Shown in pieces: positions 21,043 through 30,700 of a stretch of DNA of 64,000 bases; position 1 is the stretch's first letter, and each line of letters begins with the position of its first letter. Origin of the DNA: Sacculina carcini (Eukaryota > Arthropoda > Thecostraca > Sacculinidae); contig OU696585.1 of NCBI GenBank assembly GCA_916048095.2, forward strand, positions 5,739,460 to 5,803,459, given 5' to 3'. Below the pieces are notes generated by a model. That model saw only the letters and a program-made list of their open reading frames with translations. It had not been told where the DNA came from and searched no databases. The translations under genes and the position numbers were made by a program.

Positions 21043-21657
21043 CAAATTCAAAATATATTTGTCTGAATTCAAAATGCATTTGTCTCAAATGTCTCATTCC
21101 AAATTCATTTGTCTGAATTCAAAATTCATTTGTCTGAATTCCAAATTCATTTGTCTGAATTCCAAATTCATTTGTCTGAATTCCAAATTCATTTGTCCTA
21201 ATTCCAAATTCATTTGTCTCAAATGTCTCATTCCAAATTCATTTGTCTGAATTCAAAATTCATTTGTCTCAAATGTCTCATTCCAAATTCATTTGTCTGA
21301 ATTCAAAATTCATTTGTCTCAAATGTCTCATTCCAAATTCATTTGTCTGAATTCAAAATTCATTTGTCTCAAATGTCTCATTCCAAATTCATTTGTCTGA
21401 ATTCAAAATTCATTTGTCTCAAATGTCTCATTCAAAATTCATTTGTCTCAAATGTCTCATTCAAAATTCATTTGTCTCAAATGTCTCATTCCAAATTCAT
21501 TTGTCTGAATTCAAAATTCATTTGTTTGAATTCAAAATTCATTTGTCTGAATTCAAAATTCATTTGTCTGAATTCAAAATTCATTTGTCTGAATTCATAA
21601 TTCATATGTCTCAATTCAAAATTCATTTGTCTCAATTCAAAATGCAAATGGTATAGT
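21043..21657. repeat. Right minisatellite inverted arm
   Basis: Around 28 units of about 21 bp built on CATTTGTCTGAATTCAAAATT, interspersed with a variant containing CTCAAATGTCTCATTC. The last unit ends in the terminal GCAAATGGTATAGT. ORFs here (LNSKFIC repeats) are artefacts of the repeat. Confidence 0.92.
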
Positions 21658-22900
21658 CATGTACACCGATGCTAGCCTCGATTTGGTGTGCGTAAAGTGC
21701 ACACCAAATCGACACATGCGCGTTATATCCGTCATTGCAGTTAGCTTTAGACGATTACTCATCAATCATATCTTCGACGCGTAGATAGATGTGGATATTT
21801 ACCATGTACGATTCGTTCATGCTGGGCAAAGGAATTCGTCTGTTTCTGGTTGTTACTTGGCCGATGGAGATAATGGTTATTTCATGGTGTATTTCAGCTG
21901 AATTTGATAATTTCAAGGAGCCTTGTGGTAGATAAGTGTAGCCTTTAATCAACCCTTATCCGTATATTCCTGTAGGTGCTGCACATGAGGCTATGAAGCT
22001 TCTGACTCAAGACTGATCTTATGAGATGATGATGAAATAATCAAGTTTGGAATCCTCAAATAAACTAGTGTACGGATTCAGTCTTGTATTGCGTATTTTG
22101 ATCGCAAATGACAAATGACCAATGTATGAAACATGCGCAATGAAATATGTATTGTGCTTTAAATTTCCCTATTATGTTTTGGCAGGTCTAACTTCAAGTT
22201 TCCTCTACCAAGGTTGTGGATAAACGGTACAGAGAAAGACCGTATAGACACATCTGGCAGTAAGTGTCATTTCATATTTTATGCTTATATAGATCACTAC
22301 TTTAAATGCTTAAAGGTGTATGGTATATTAGGTATATTTGTGTTGAAGTTATATTTCGAAGATATATTTAATATTGGCAGGAAGATGTATTTAAGATAGG
22401 AGTAGTTGTCAATCTCCAGCAAAAGTGTATCAATATTAAATAAGCACACAAGCGCTTTAAAAAATCTTTAACTTCATATGCTTGTTTAAATTAAATTTCA
22501 CTGAGATATAATTTCGTCTAGAGCATATTACTTATTCGTAATTCGTGATAAAAACGTCACTGTAGACATTTGTCTAGACATCTCAATAACCATGAGTTTT
22601 TTCTCATAATTTTATAATTCTATTGATCGTTTTGCTACTATTTATTTCAAATTTTCCCTACACTGACCGAAATGTTTGCGTGTCCTAAGCCTTACGAACC
22701 TGGTATAACTTGATCATATAAGGGTAATTAAGTTTGTTTACATTGTCTCATTATTCTGTCTCCCTCTTGAGTACCTTATATACACTTATATTTAGCCCTT
22801 TGATTAGATGATGATGACGATAATTGGTGTTTTAATCTCGTGCCAGCCCTTGTCCTGTGCAGTCGTGTTTTCTGTGTTCCCGCTTGCTTGCTCCCCGCGT
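21658..22900. other. No feature recognised
   Basis: Mixed-composition sequence without a recognisable gene. A short inverted repeat is visible at about 21675-21712 (GATTTGGTGTGCGT and its complement CACACCAAATC). Confidence 0.5.
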
Positions 22901-22924
22901 AGCTTGAACACGTGTGTTGTCACC

Positions 22925-23483
22925 ATGGCGGTAAGATCGACCGATAGTGTCCGGCCGTGTTCCTGCGGCGATGAGGTTAGAACGGGCGCTCGCATCAAGT
23001 GTCCGGGGTGCGAGCGTACGTTCTATCCATCATGCGCCTGTCTTTCTTGGGCGGCTCACTATGCCGTGAAAATGAATCTTCTGGATGTGCCATGAATGCG
23101 CCTCTGAGTTTGCGACTGCCAGGCGCGACTGCAATCGCTCCTCTATCACTGAGCTATCGCGCAATCTAGGGTGGATGCTTTTCCAGCTGAAAGATGAGCT
23201 TCTCACCAAAAGCTAGTCCTCCTTTGGATCAACCATAGCTCCATCCCCGAACGTCATGGTGAAGGCTAGGTATTCCTATACACTGGTGGTGAGTAACAAG
23301 TCAAGCTCGCCGGTGAAGACAGACGCCGTCACGAAGGCATTTGACACGGTGCCAGTGACTCAGGCACGGAAAACGTCGTCGGGGGGTCTTGCTCATTTGC
23401 CACTCTGAAGAATCCGTCAATGACGCTGCAACGAAGCTGACGAACAAACTGGTCCTGGTCCAGTTTATTCGTCAGTTTGTGTA
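22925..23483 (+). pseudogene. Non-LTR retrotransposon ORF1 fragment with PHD-like zinc finger
   Basis: From the ATG at 22925 the frame has CSCGDEVRTGARIKCPGC, then FYPSCACLSW; after a 1-bp shift it continues WMCHECASEF. The spacing C-x-C, C-x2-C, (H/Y)-x2-C, C-x2-C is that of a PHD-type finger as found in ORF1 of CR1-like elements. A further shift leads to a Ser/Lys-rich part with YSYTLVVSNKSSS and then VLLICHSEESVNDAATKL, as in ORF1 RNA-binding regions. At least two frameshifts and one stop. Confidence 0.65.
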
Positions 23484-25039
23484 GTCCTGGACCAGACCTT
23501 CCCCATTGTTTCTGACGCCCCTGCATCTCAGCTCAAACTGATGTTCATATATATAGCTAAATAAGGCCTGTCACACGCCTGCCTATGCGGTGGTAAGTTA
23601 TAATTTTGCAGCTGTAGCTGTCGCGTGTCGTAAACGACGACTAAAGGCCGATATGTCTGGTCAGTTCTCGGCCTGCTAATGGTAATATTTAACATGGTAC
23701 AACCAGACGCATGATCATAATGTCGGCGACTAATACGTCTTTCCCCACTGCCAGTGAGGAGGGTGGCCAGACACCCAGCAGGAAGAAAAACAAGACCTGT
23801 CAAAAGGCGGAGGAGCTGTTAAGCAGCCAACGAGCATCTAAAATCTCTCCCCTGTCGGATCGGCAAACAGGATGCTGGTCGCTGAGTGTCAAGTCACCCG
23901 GAGTGTAGTGGTGGTGAAGCGACACTCGTTTGTGTCCTGTGCGCCGAACTCCCACGTGACCACTGATTGGCTCCTCGACAGTGGAGAGAATGATCCGACA
24001 CCGGCACGGGTGGCCGGATAGGGCTCCAGAGAGTCAAGAGTGTGATGCCGCGAATTGCAGTGGCGCTGCAGTTGATTATTCCAGATGGACCGGTGAGGTC
24101 ACTGCTCTGGACCCGGCGATGTAGCTCTCGCGGACTCGTAACGGGCGGAGCTCGCAGCGAAATAAGGGACATTCTGTGTCCGTACAGCGCGCTCGGCCAC
24201 TGGCGTTGCATCCCATGCTGGCTCTGTGCGGCCTTCAGTAGGGCCCCGTGCAAAGGTGGGTGGTCATGCGCGCAGAGATAATATCACCCATAACTTAAAG
24301 AAAAGTAAACTGATTTGCCATACTGAACATAAACGTACATCAACACATATAAACACATATAATATAAAGGTGGCACATGTCCGATAAGTCGAGACTCCTT
24401 ACTGACATTTGATTTATGCATACATAAATGCGCACACGCATGTACATACATGTGGACACATGGGTATACGCACACACACACTTACATACACATATACAAC
24501 ACCACTGAATAGTTTTCGCGTAATATCTAAATAGCTATACGTAAAATAATGCTTTCATACATTCAGTTTTCTTTGATTTTACATACATTGACACAGACAC
24601 ACACAATGCTTGTGATGTTGGTGGCGACAACCACCATTGTCACTATCACTGATACTCGTGCTGTTTCTGTCAAAAATGCTTTTCCAATTCTATTTTTATT
24701 GAATTCAGTAAACCATATAGAGTTATTTTTTTGTCTGGAAGGCTATTATATGTTTGATTACCCGAATAAAAGATACTGTTTTTGAAAAGACTTGTTTTGA
24801 ATATTTGGTAAGATCAAATCTAAATGAGAGTCCCGCATATTGTATTTATTTTCCGAAAATTTGAAATAACAGTTGTTGCGTACGACTCGTACAGTTCTTA
24901 GATTTGACAGCGAGACTAAGTATGTTGTCAAAAATGGTATCTTGAGCACATTTATGGTGCAGAATAATGCATATAAAGGTATATATATATACCATATAGT
25001 ACATGTGCATATATACATGTGCATATATATAAAGGTGCA
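23484..25039. other. No gene recognised; probably ORF1/EN debris and simple sequence
   Basis: GC-rich to 24290 with short open stretches that could be continuing ORF1 remains, but no motif is clear. From 24291 it is AT-rich with CA-rich words (24420-24490). Nothing supports a gene. Confidence 0.4.
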
Positions 25040-26873
25040 GAATAAATAACCTATATCAGCGATCTGGAGAGGGATCAGAGCACTCAATGGCAGCTGGACG
25101 CCAGTAGCTATGCCAATCCTGAATATAGAGGGCAGCCGTATCAGCGAGCCAAAAGTTGTCGCCAACAAAATAGCAGAACATATGGCTAGAACAAGTTGTA
25201 TTCAGGCATATCACGGCATTGAACCATCGGCAATGCTAGAGATTGAATTGCCAGACAAACGCTTCCGATCACCCCACCATGTACGAATATAATCTCGATT
25301 TTACAGCTCTGGAATTAAAAAGAGCGATCAACCGATCAGGCCATACGGCGGTTGGACCAGACAACATACATTACGATTTTTTAAGACATGTATCATCTGA
25401 ATCCTTTTATCACGTCTTAGCATTTTTTAATTCCTTGTGGAGAACACATTCTTATCCTGCATCATGGAAACACTCAACAATTGTACCACTTCTGAAGAAG
25501 GGAAAACCCCGCGATTCTCCCAAGTCCTACCGACCAATATCCTTGACCAGTTGTATGGGAAAACTTCTTGAGAGGATGGTGACAGCCAGAGTTTCTTACA
25601 TTCTTGAGACAAACAATGTGCTCGATCACTATCAGAGTGGATTTCGTCCCAGTCGATCGGCAGTAGACTCGGTAGTCAGGCTGGAAAATATAATAAGAAC
25701 GGGTTTAGTCAACAAGCAGTGCACACTGATCGTATATCTAGATCTGACCAACGCTTATGATAGTTATACCGGGAATATTGTTGCGAAAAATACACGACAT
25801 GGGCTTGAGGGGTAATATGGCGGAATATATAAAAAACTTTCTGTCAGGTAGGAGATTTTTTAGAACGCGACTCGCAGGCATATATTCGGACCAGTATAGC
25901 ATGGATACCACAAGGAGGTTGTCTGTCGCCAATCCTATTCAACTTGATGGTGAATGATATGTTCAGCGATATGCCAGCAAATATCCAATATGCGATTTAC
26001 GCCGATGACAGCGCCATTTGGATTCAATTTGAAAACGTGGCTATCATGAGCGCTCAACTTCAAGAAGCTCTAGATGTTTTAGCACTATGGGCCAAAGCAA
26101 ACCACATGAAGTTTTCTGGTCTGAAGTCGACGGCCGTGCTATACTCAATAGACAGCTATAAAATTCAGAAAACATTGAGGTTGGGTGACGAAATCATTCC
26201 GTACCGACAATCACAAAAGTTTCTAGGTATCGTGCTGGATAAAAGACTCACCATGCGGGAACATATAATAGACTTGAAGGCGCGCTGTCAGAAGCGATTA
26301 AACATATTACGTATTATAGCTGGAAATAAACACGCCGGTGCGAGTGTTTCCGTTCTCCATAAGGTTTTTAAAACATTGATTTTATCAATTTTAGACTATG
26401 GACTACAGTCATACTCATCGGCGAGCCCTTCCATTCTTAGTCTTTTAGAACCAATCCAAAACGAGGCTCTTCGGCTGATAACAGGTGCGTACAGAACGAC
26501 ACCAGTCGAGGCCCTGCGAGCGTATACCGGCTTTCCAGAACTGAGCACACGACGCAAGAATATCGTGCTACGTTACACGTTGAAAGTACACACCAGCTAT
26601 AACCACATCGCTCATCCTTATACAAATATCGTAGATAACATGCCCAATTTTTCCTCCAGAAAGCAGTTATCCAAACGGATGCTTAATAGACGAGCGAGGG
26701 AGTATATTCAGGAGCTCAATGTGGCAGTACCTCACCGAAATGGCCTAGTCTACGACATACCGCCCTGGTACAAGACAGCTCCAAAAATCCATTTCCTACT
26801 GGATGCGACCAAAGCGCAGGTATCAGATACTGAGGTCTCAAAGTGTGTTTGCGGAGTACATTTCGCATTATAG
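25040..26873 (+). pseudogene. ORF2 reverse transcriptase of the I-type element
   Basis: The linker part reads SAIWRGIRAL. RT motifs are GPDNIHYDFLRH, SYRPISLTSCMGKLLERM, SGFRPSRSAVDSV, VYLDLTNAYDS (motif A) and, after frameshifts near 25770 and 25935, YAIYADDSAIW (motif C) and KFLGIVLDKRLT. The motif B region around 25920 is garbled. The thumb reads NEALRLITGAYRTTPVEALR, typical of this group. The enzyme copies element RNA at a nicked genomic target. At least three frame disruptions. Confidence 0.88.
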
Positions 26874-27723
26874 CGACTATGCCCAAATATATACGGATGG
26901 ATCAAAGTGCAAAGGAAAGTCAGGATGCGCAATATACACCAAACAGCTGGGTAGTGCGTGCATATCAAGGTTCCGTCTGTCTTCATATGTCACGGTTTTC
27001 AATACTGAGCTGTTCGCAATATACAGAGCTTTGAGATACGTGGAAGAGCATCGGGTACAAAAAGCTTTAATTCTGAGTGATTCGAGATCTGCACTAGTCT
27101 ACATTTCCAATAGTCTTTCATCGGATTTTATACTTTTATCAATTTTAAATATTTTACATCGTATAACATCGAAATACGACTGTATACTGGTGTGGATACC
27201 AGGGCATTGTGGCGTGAAGGGCAATGAGAGGGCAGATGCGGAAGCAAAAGCTGCGTTGGAATCGAGCGACATTCACCAGTATCCAGTGTGTAAGCAGACA
27301 ATAAGACAGATTGTGAATACGGCTACATGCGAGTCTTTCCAACAAAAGTGGACCAGTCACAGACATAATTATGCACTTGGGGCCATAGAGCAATCGGTAA
27401 CTCCATGGCTGGATGACAATTTACCAAGGAAAGCGCAGCGAGTAATCGCGAGACTAAGACTGGGATGCACTAGGATAACACACAATAACTTATTGGAGAA
27501 GACATCGCCACCTATATGCTCACACTGTCGAACTCCTCTCACGTATAGTCATATAATCACGGAATGCGAGTTGTATGAGGTCTCGCGGCAACCCTTACGT
27601 TCCTACTGCCACTCCACAAACATCCATTTTAATCTCATCAATATCTTACATCCTGACCACCCGAACGCGATTCGACTACTACTCAAGTACCCTTATGATA
27701 TAGATTTGTTAGCAAAGCTTTAA
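26816..27723 (+). pseudogene. ORF2 RNase H and C-terminal zinc motif
   Basis: QIYTDGSKCKGKSGCAIY (Asp), FNTELFAIYRAL (Glu), ILSDSRSALVYI (Asp) and WIPGHCGVKGNERAD (Asp) give a complete RNase H active site in an uninterrupted frame. Later CSHCRTPLTYSHIITEC provides the CX2C...H...C motif found at the C-terminus of many non-LTR ORF2 proteins. It is offset from the RT frame, so a shift lies near 26830. Confidence 0.9.
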
Positions 27724-27984
27724 TGGGAGGTGCAACAAGTTTTCTGAGCTTCAGCGGGACGTGCAATAATAATAATAGTGTGTTTTTATTACGCCAATAC
27801 AGCAGGAAATAAACGAGGAAGTGGTACAGCGCGAAATGGCCGACACCGGCCGAAGCGCTTCTCTCAAACAACAACAACAGAATAATGATGATGTTGAATT
27901 TAACTTTGATTATGATTAATTATACTTTGATTGTTTATGCAACTCAATATTTTTTTCTGTACTCAATCTAATCTTGTGAGAAAT

Positions 27985-28600
27985 GTCGGTCAGGTGCATG
28001 TCCAAATTGGCATGCAGTAAATCAGTCGTGAATAGCACAGGGCATAATACACACTTGGCATCGCCTCTCTTGTTAATTTGCTTCTGACCTTGTATAAAAT
28101 ACCGCACAAGTTTGACAACGAGGAGACAACATTATCAATATGAATTTTCCAATTGAAATGCTCGTCTATATGTATTCCCAGAAATTTGGTGCAAGTGACA
28201 TTTTCAAGGGATGAATATTCATTTATCCCTTGAATACTCATTCATTCATCCCTTGAATACTCATTCATTCATCCCTTGAATACCCATTCATCCCTTGATC
28301 CGAATCACATCCCATTTCCCATTCATCCAATTGATTCCTGATATTCTGTTTTTCAAAGACATATTCTGAAAAAGAAAAATGTTTTGTCTTGTTAACATTT
28401 ATTTTCAGTTTATTAGCTCTTATCCAGTGTGATGTTCAGTGTTAACATCGCTCTGCAGGGTTTTCAGGTTTTCATTAGCCATTAGCAAATTGGTGTCGTC
28501 TGCATATATTACAAAATTGGCTTTTGTGCTGGTGTTCATTATATCATCAATATATACCAGAAATAAAAGCGGCCCCAATACAGACCCATTCACATGACAG
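27985..28600 (-). pseudogene. Non-LTR reverse transcriptase fragment fused to the BEL element
   Basis: The minus strand reads GSVLGPLLFLVYIDDI (motif B), FVIYADDTNLLM (motif C), ANKLKINVNKTK, and, after a tandem 23-bp insertion at 28207-28300, KFLGIHIDEHFNWKIHID and ALCYSRLIYCMPIW (thumb). It begins abruptly at motif B, where the BEL RT stops (about 28597). The tandem repeat (TCCCTTGAATACTCATTCA type) shifts the frame. Confidence 0.85.
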
Positions 28601-29104
28601 CACATCCTTACTGTCCTTCACAATACGAACGGCCTCTTCCATGGTGTCAACAGAGGTCAACCCATCGTCTACATAAAAATTATTCACAATGAAATTGACC
28701 GCGGCTGAGTTGTTTGCCGTAGCTCCGTTCAACGCCGCTCTCTTCAACTCGTAATTGGCCACACTGGGCGATGAGGACGCCCCAAACAAGTACACATTCA
28801 TTACGTGCTCCAAAGGCTCCTCATTGAAACAGATGCGATCTCCATAAACTATCCACCAAAGAAAACGAAAGAAACGTCTATGTTCTGGAGCTACTTGCAC
28901 CTGAAAGAACATATTCTCGATGTCACAAGCGATTGCTATTTTCCTTTCACGGAAACGCATTGAAACGCCAATCAGATTGCCAGTGATATCTGGGCCAGTC
29001 ATCAGCTAATTGTTTAGTGAACGTCCGCGGAACTGTGCGCTGCAGTCAAAGACCACGCGGAATTTCATTCCATTAGCCTTTTGATTTACGGCGTGATGTG
29101 GAAC
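28597..29104 (-). pseudogene. BEL/Pao reverse transcriptase (partial)
   Basis: Motifs on the minus strand: KFRVVFDCSAQFRGRSLNN, MTGPDITGNLIGV, IACDIENMFFQVQVAPEHR (motif A), LFGASSSPSVANYELKR (motif B), and FIVNNFYVDDGLTS (motif C, YVDD intact). These are diagnostic for BEL/Pao. One in-frame stop follows SLNN at 29003-29005. The frame ends in KDSKDVLS and then runs into foreign RT sequence. Confidence 0.92.
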
Positions 29105-29109
29105 ATACC

Positions 29110-29377
29110 TGTTCAAGTCTGAGACTGTATTAACAAGATAACCATAACACACAAACAACACTGTAACACAAATGAAAGTAGCGACTCGCAAGAGCAACAC
29201 ACACGAAACACGCGGGCTTCAAAACTTCACTGCCGTTCACTTAAACGGCTCAGTAGGATCAGCCGACGACCCACTCTCGATGCCCGACTGCTAGCGCTAA
29301 GCAGACGACCCACTCTCGATGCCCGACTGCTAGCGACATCTGTTGAGGTAATTTTCTTCACGCTGCGCACTCCCACA
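29110..29377 (-). repeat. 3' LTR of the Gypsy element
   Basis: 268 bp. It contains an internal direct duplication of about 33 bp (GACGACCCACTCTCGATGCC...CTGCTAGCG twice, at about 29266 and 29304). On the element strand the polypurine tract ACTAGGGGGGCG lies directly before it. Confidence 0.96.
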
Positions 29378-30700
29378 CGCCCCCCTAGTCATTTTCATGA
29401 CTTCGATGAGCCTTTGGGGACGACGACGAGAGCGAGTTGATCTCCATGGCTCCTCGCTCCTCTGTGCTGCGTCTCTTTCGGATGGTGCACTTGTTGGCTG
29501 GACGTCTGGCCTCAGAGCGTGGCCGAATCTCAGGCGAATGTGTCGTCGGTTGCGAGCTACCACTCGTCCGCTGAGCATCTTGACAAGGTTTCGACGATGC
29601 GGCAATTTCTCGACGATCACTCCATACCTGGTCCATTCCTTGGTCGCGTGACACTGGACCGCGACGTTGTTTCCCGGGCTTAGCTCGGTTAAGTCTCTGG
29701 TGCCCTGGTTGTACCTCTCCTCGGATTTGCACTCGTAAGTGTCCATCACGCGCTCCGCTTCTTCGCTGGACTTCTGCCACTCTGAGCTGAACTGTCGTCT
29801 GTGTGCAGGCACCATGTCTCTCACCGGACGACCGTAGAGAATCTCCGCCGGCGATCTGCTGTCTGGTCCAGGCGTGTTCCTCTGCTGAAGTATGCCTTTG
29901 GCCCAGCTGTCAGCGTCAAGGCCTCCTCTCCCCCCATCCCAGCACTTTTTAATCAGCGCTTTGGCCGATTTGACGGCGGCCTCGGCTCTTCCGTTCGATT
30001 GCGGGTAATGGGGTGATGAGCGCACGTGTTGGAAACGCCATAGCTCCGCAAATCGAGCGAATTCTCCCGATGTGAACTGCGGTCCTCCGTCGGAGTAGAT
30101 TATCACAGGCACGCCTACCATGCAGAAGATGGTACGGAAAGTATCAAGTAGACGTCTTGTGACCGCCGATGATCCCAGGTCGTTGACGAATTGCCACCCT
30201 GAGAGATGGTCCACCAGCACGATGAACTTGTGTCCTCCGTGTTCAGCAATGTCGACGGAGACGTATTCGAACGGTCGAGTAGCCTTTGCATGACGCGTCA
30301 TGGTTTCTGGAGCCTGTGATGGTAGGTATTGTTGGCATTTACCACAATGTTTGGTAATGTTGTCGATGTCGACATCAATACCGGGCCAATAAACGGCCTG
30401 CCGAGCTCGCTGCTTGGTTTTTTCTTTGCCCGCATGACTCGCGTGCAGGTCACGCAATATTTGTGACCTCATGGACTTCGGGATGACCAGCCGGCGACCA
30501 AGGAACACCAGATCGTCTTCCACCGACAGTCGTTCGTTTACAGGCCAGTAGCGTTGAAGCTTGTTGTTCATATCGCCTTTGCGATCCGGAAATCCGTCCA
30601 TGATGGTTTGCTGGAGCATCTGTAGCTCAAGGTCAGCTGCAGATTCCGCCTTCAGCTGCTGTAGATTGAGGTCGGGGATCTCTGGATCCGTAGTGACACA
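29330..30700 (-). pseudogene. Gypsy integrase
   Basis: The N-terminal zinc-binding HHCC is visible as HASHAGKEKTKQRA ... KHCGKCQQY. The catalytic core has FEYVSVDIAEHGG (Asp), IIYSDGGPQFTSGEF (Asp), and PQSNGRAEAAVKSAK (Glu), D,D,35E type. The C-terminus carries a barrel-like segment and a basic tail. It inserts the element cDNA into the genome. The frame is displaced by one base from the RT-RNase H ORF, with the overlap at about 30690. Its stop lies within the 3' LTR. Confidence 0.93.

Larger units (their letters stand above)
18899..21657 (+). mobile_element. Tc1/IS630-type transposon with minisatellite inverted ends
   Basis: The outer ends are inverted copies: ACTGTACCATTTGCATTTTG at the left; the right end reads ACTATACCATTTGCATTTTG on the opposite strand. 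Both continue inward into tandem ~21-bp units of the type AATTTTGAATTCAGACAAATG, in opposite orientation on the two sides (left arm about 164 bp, right arm about 615 bp). Between them lies a broken DDE transposase (19800-20582). The organisation resembles foldback elements. A clear TA target duplication was not found. Confidence 0.75.
25040..27775 (+). mobile_element. I-superfamily non-LTR retrotransposon, 5'-truncated
   Basis: ORF2 remains with RT, RNase H and a C-terminal CCHC-like motif, followed by a short 3' UTR ending in a (TAA)-type tail (CAATAATAATAATAG at about 27763-27777). RT plus RNase H in one ORF is typical of the I group. No endonuclease is seen upstream, so the copy is 5'-truncated at about 25040. 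Confidence 0.88.

Noticed and set aside
20888..21656. ORFs with repeated LNSKFIC or EFKIHLS
   Set aside because: Translation of the minisatellite in different frames; no independent evidence for coding.
21043..21657. Array of ~21-bp repeats looking like a CRISPR array
   Set aside because: Units are contiguous without unique spacers of constant length, the context is eukaryotic, and a mirror array with a transposase between explains it as inverted transposon arms.
24758..25168. 136-codon minus-strand ORF
   Set aside because: It overlaps the start of the I-type element on the other strand and is low-complexity; no motif.
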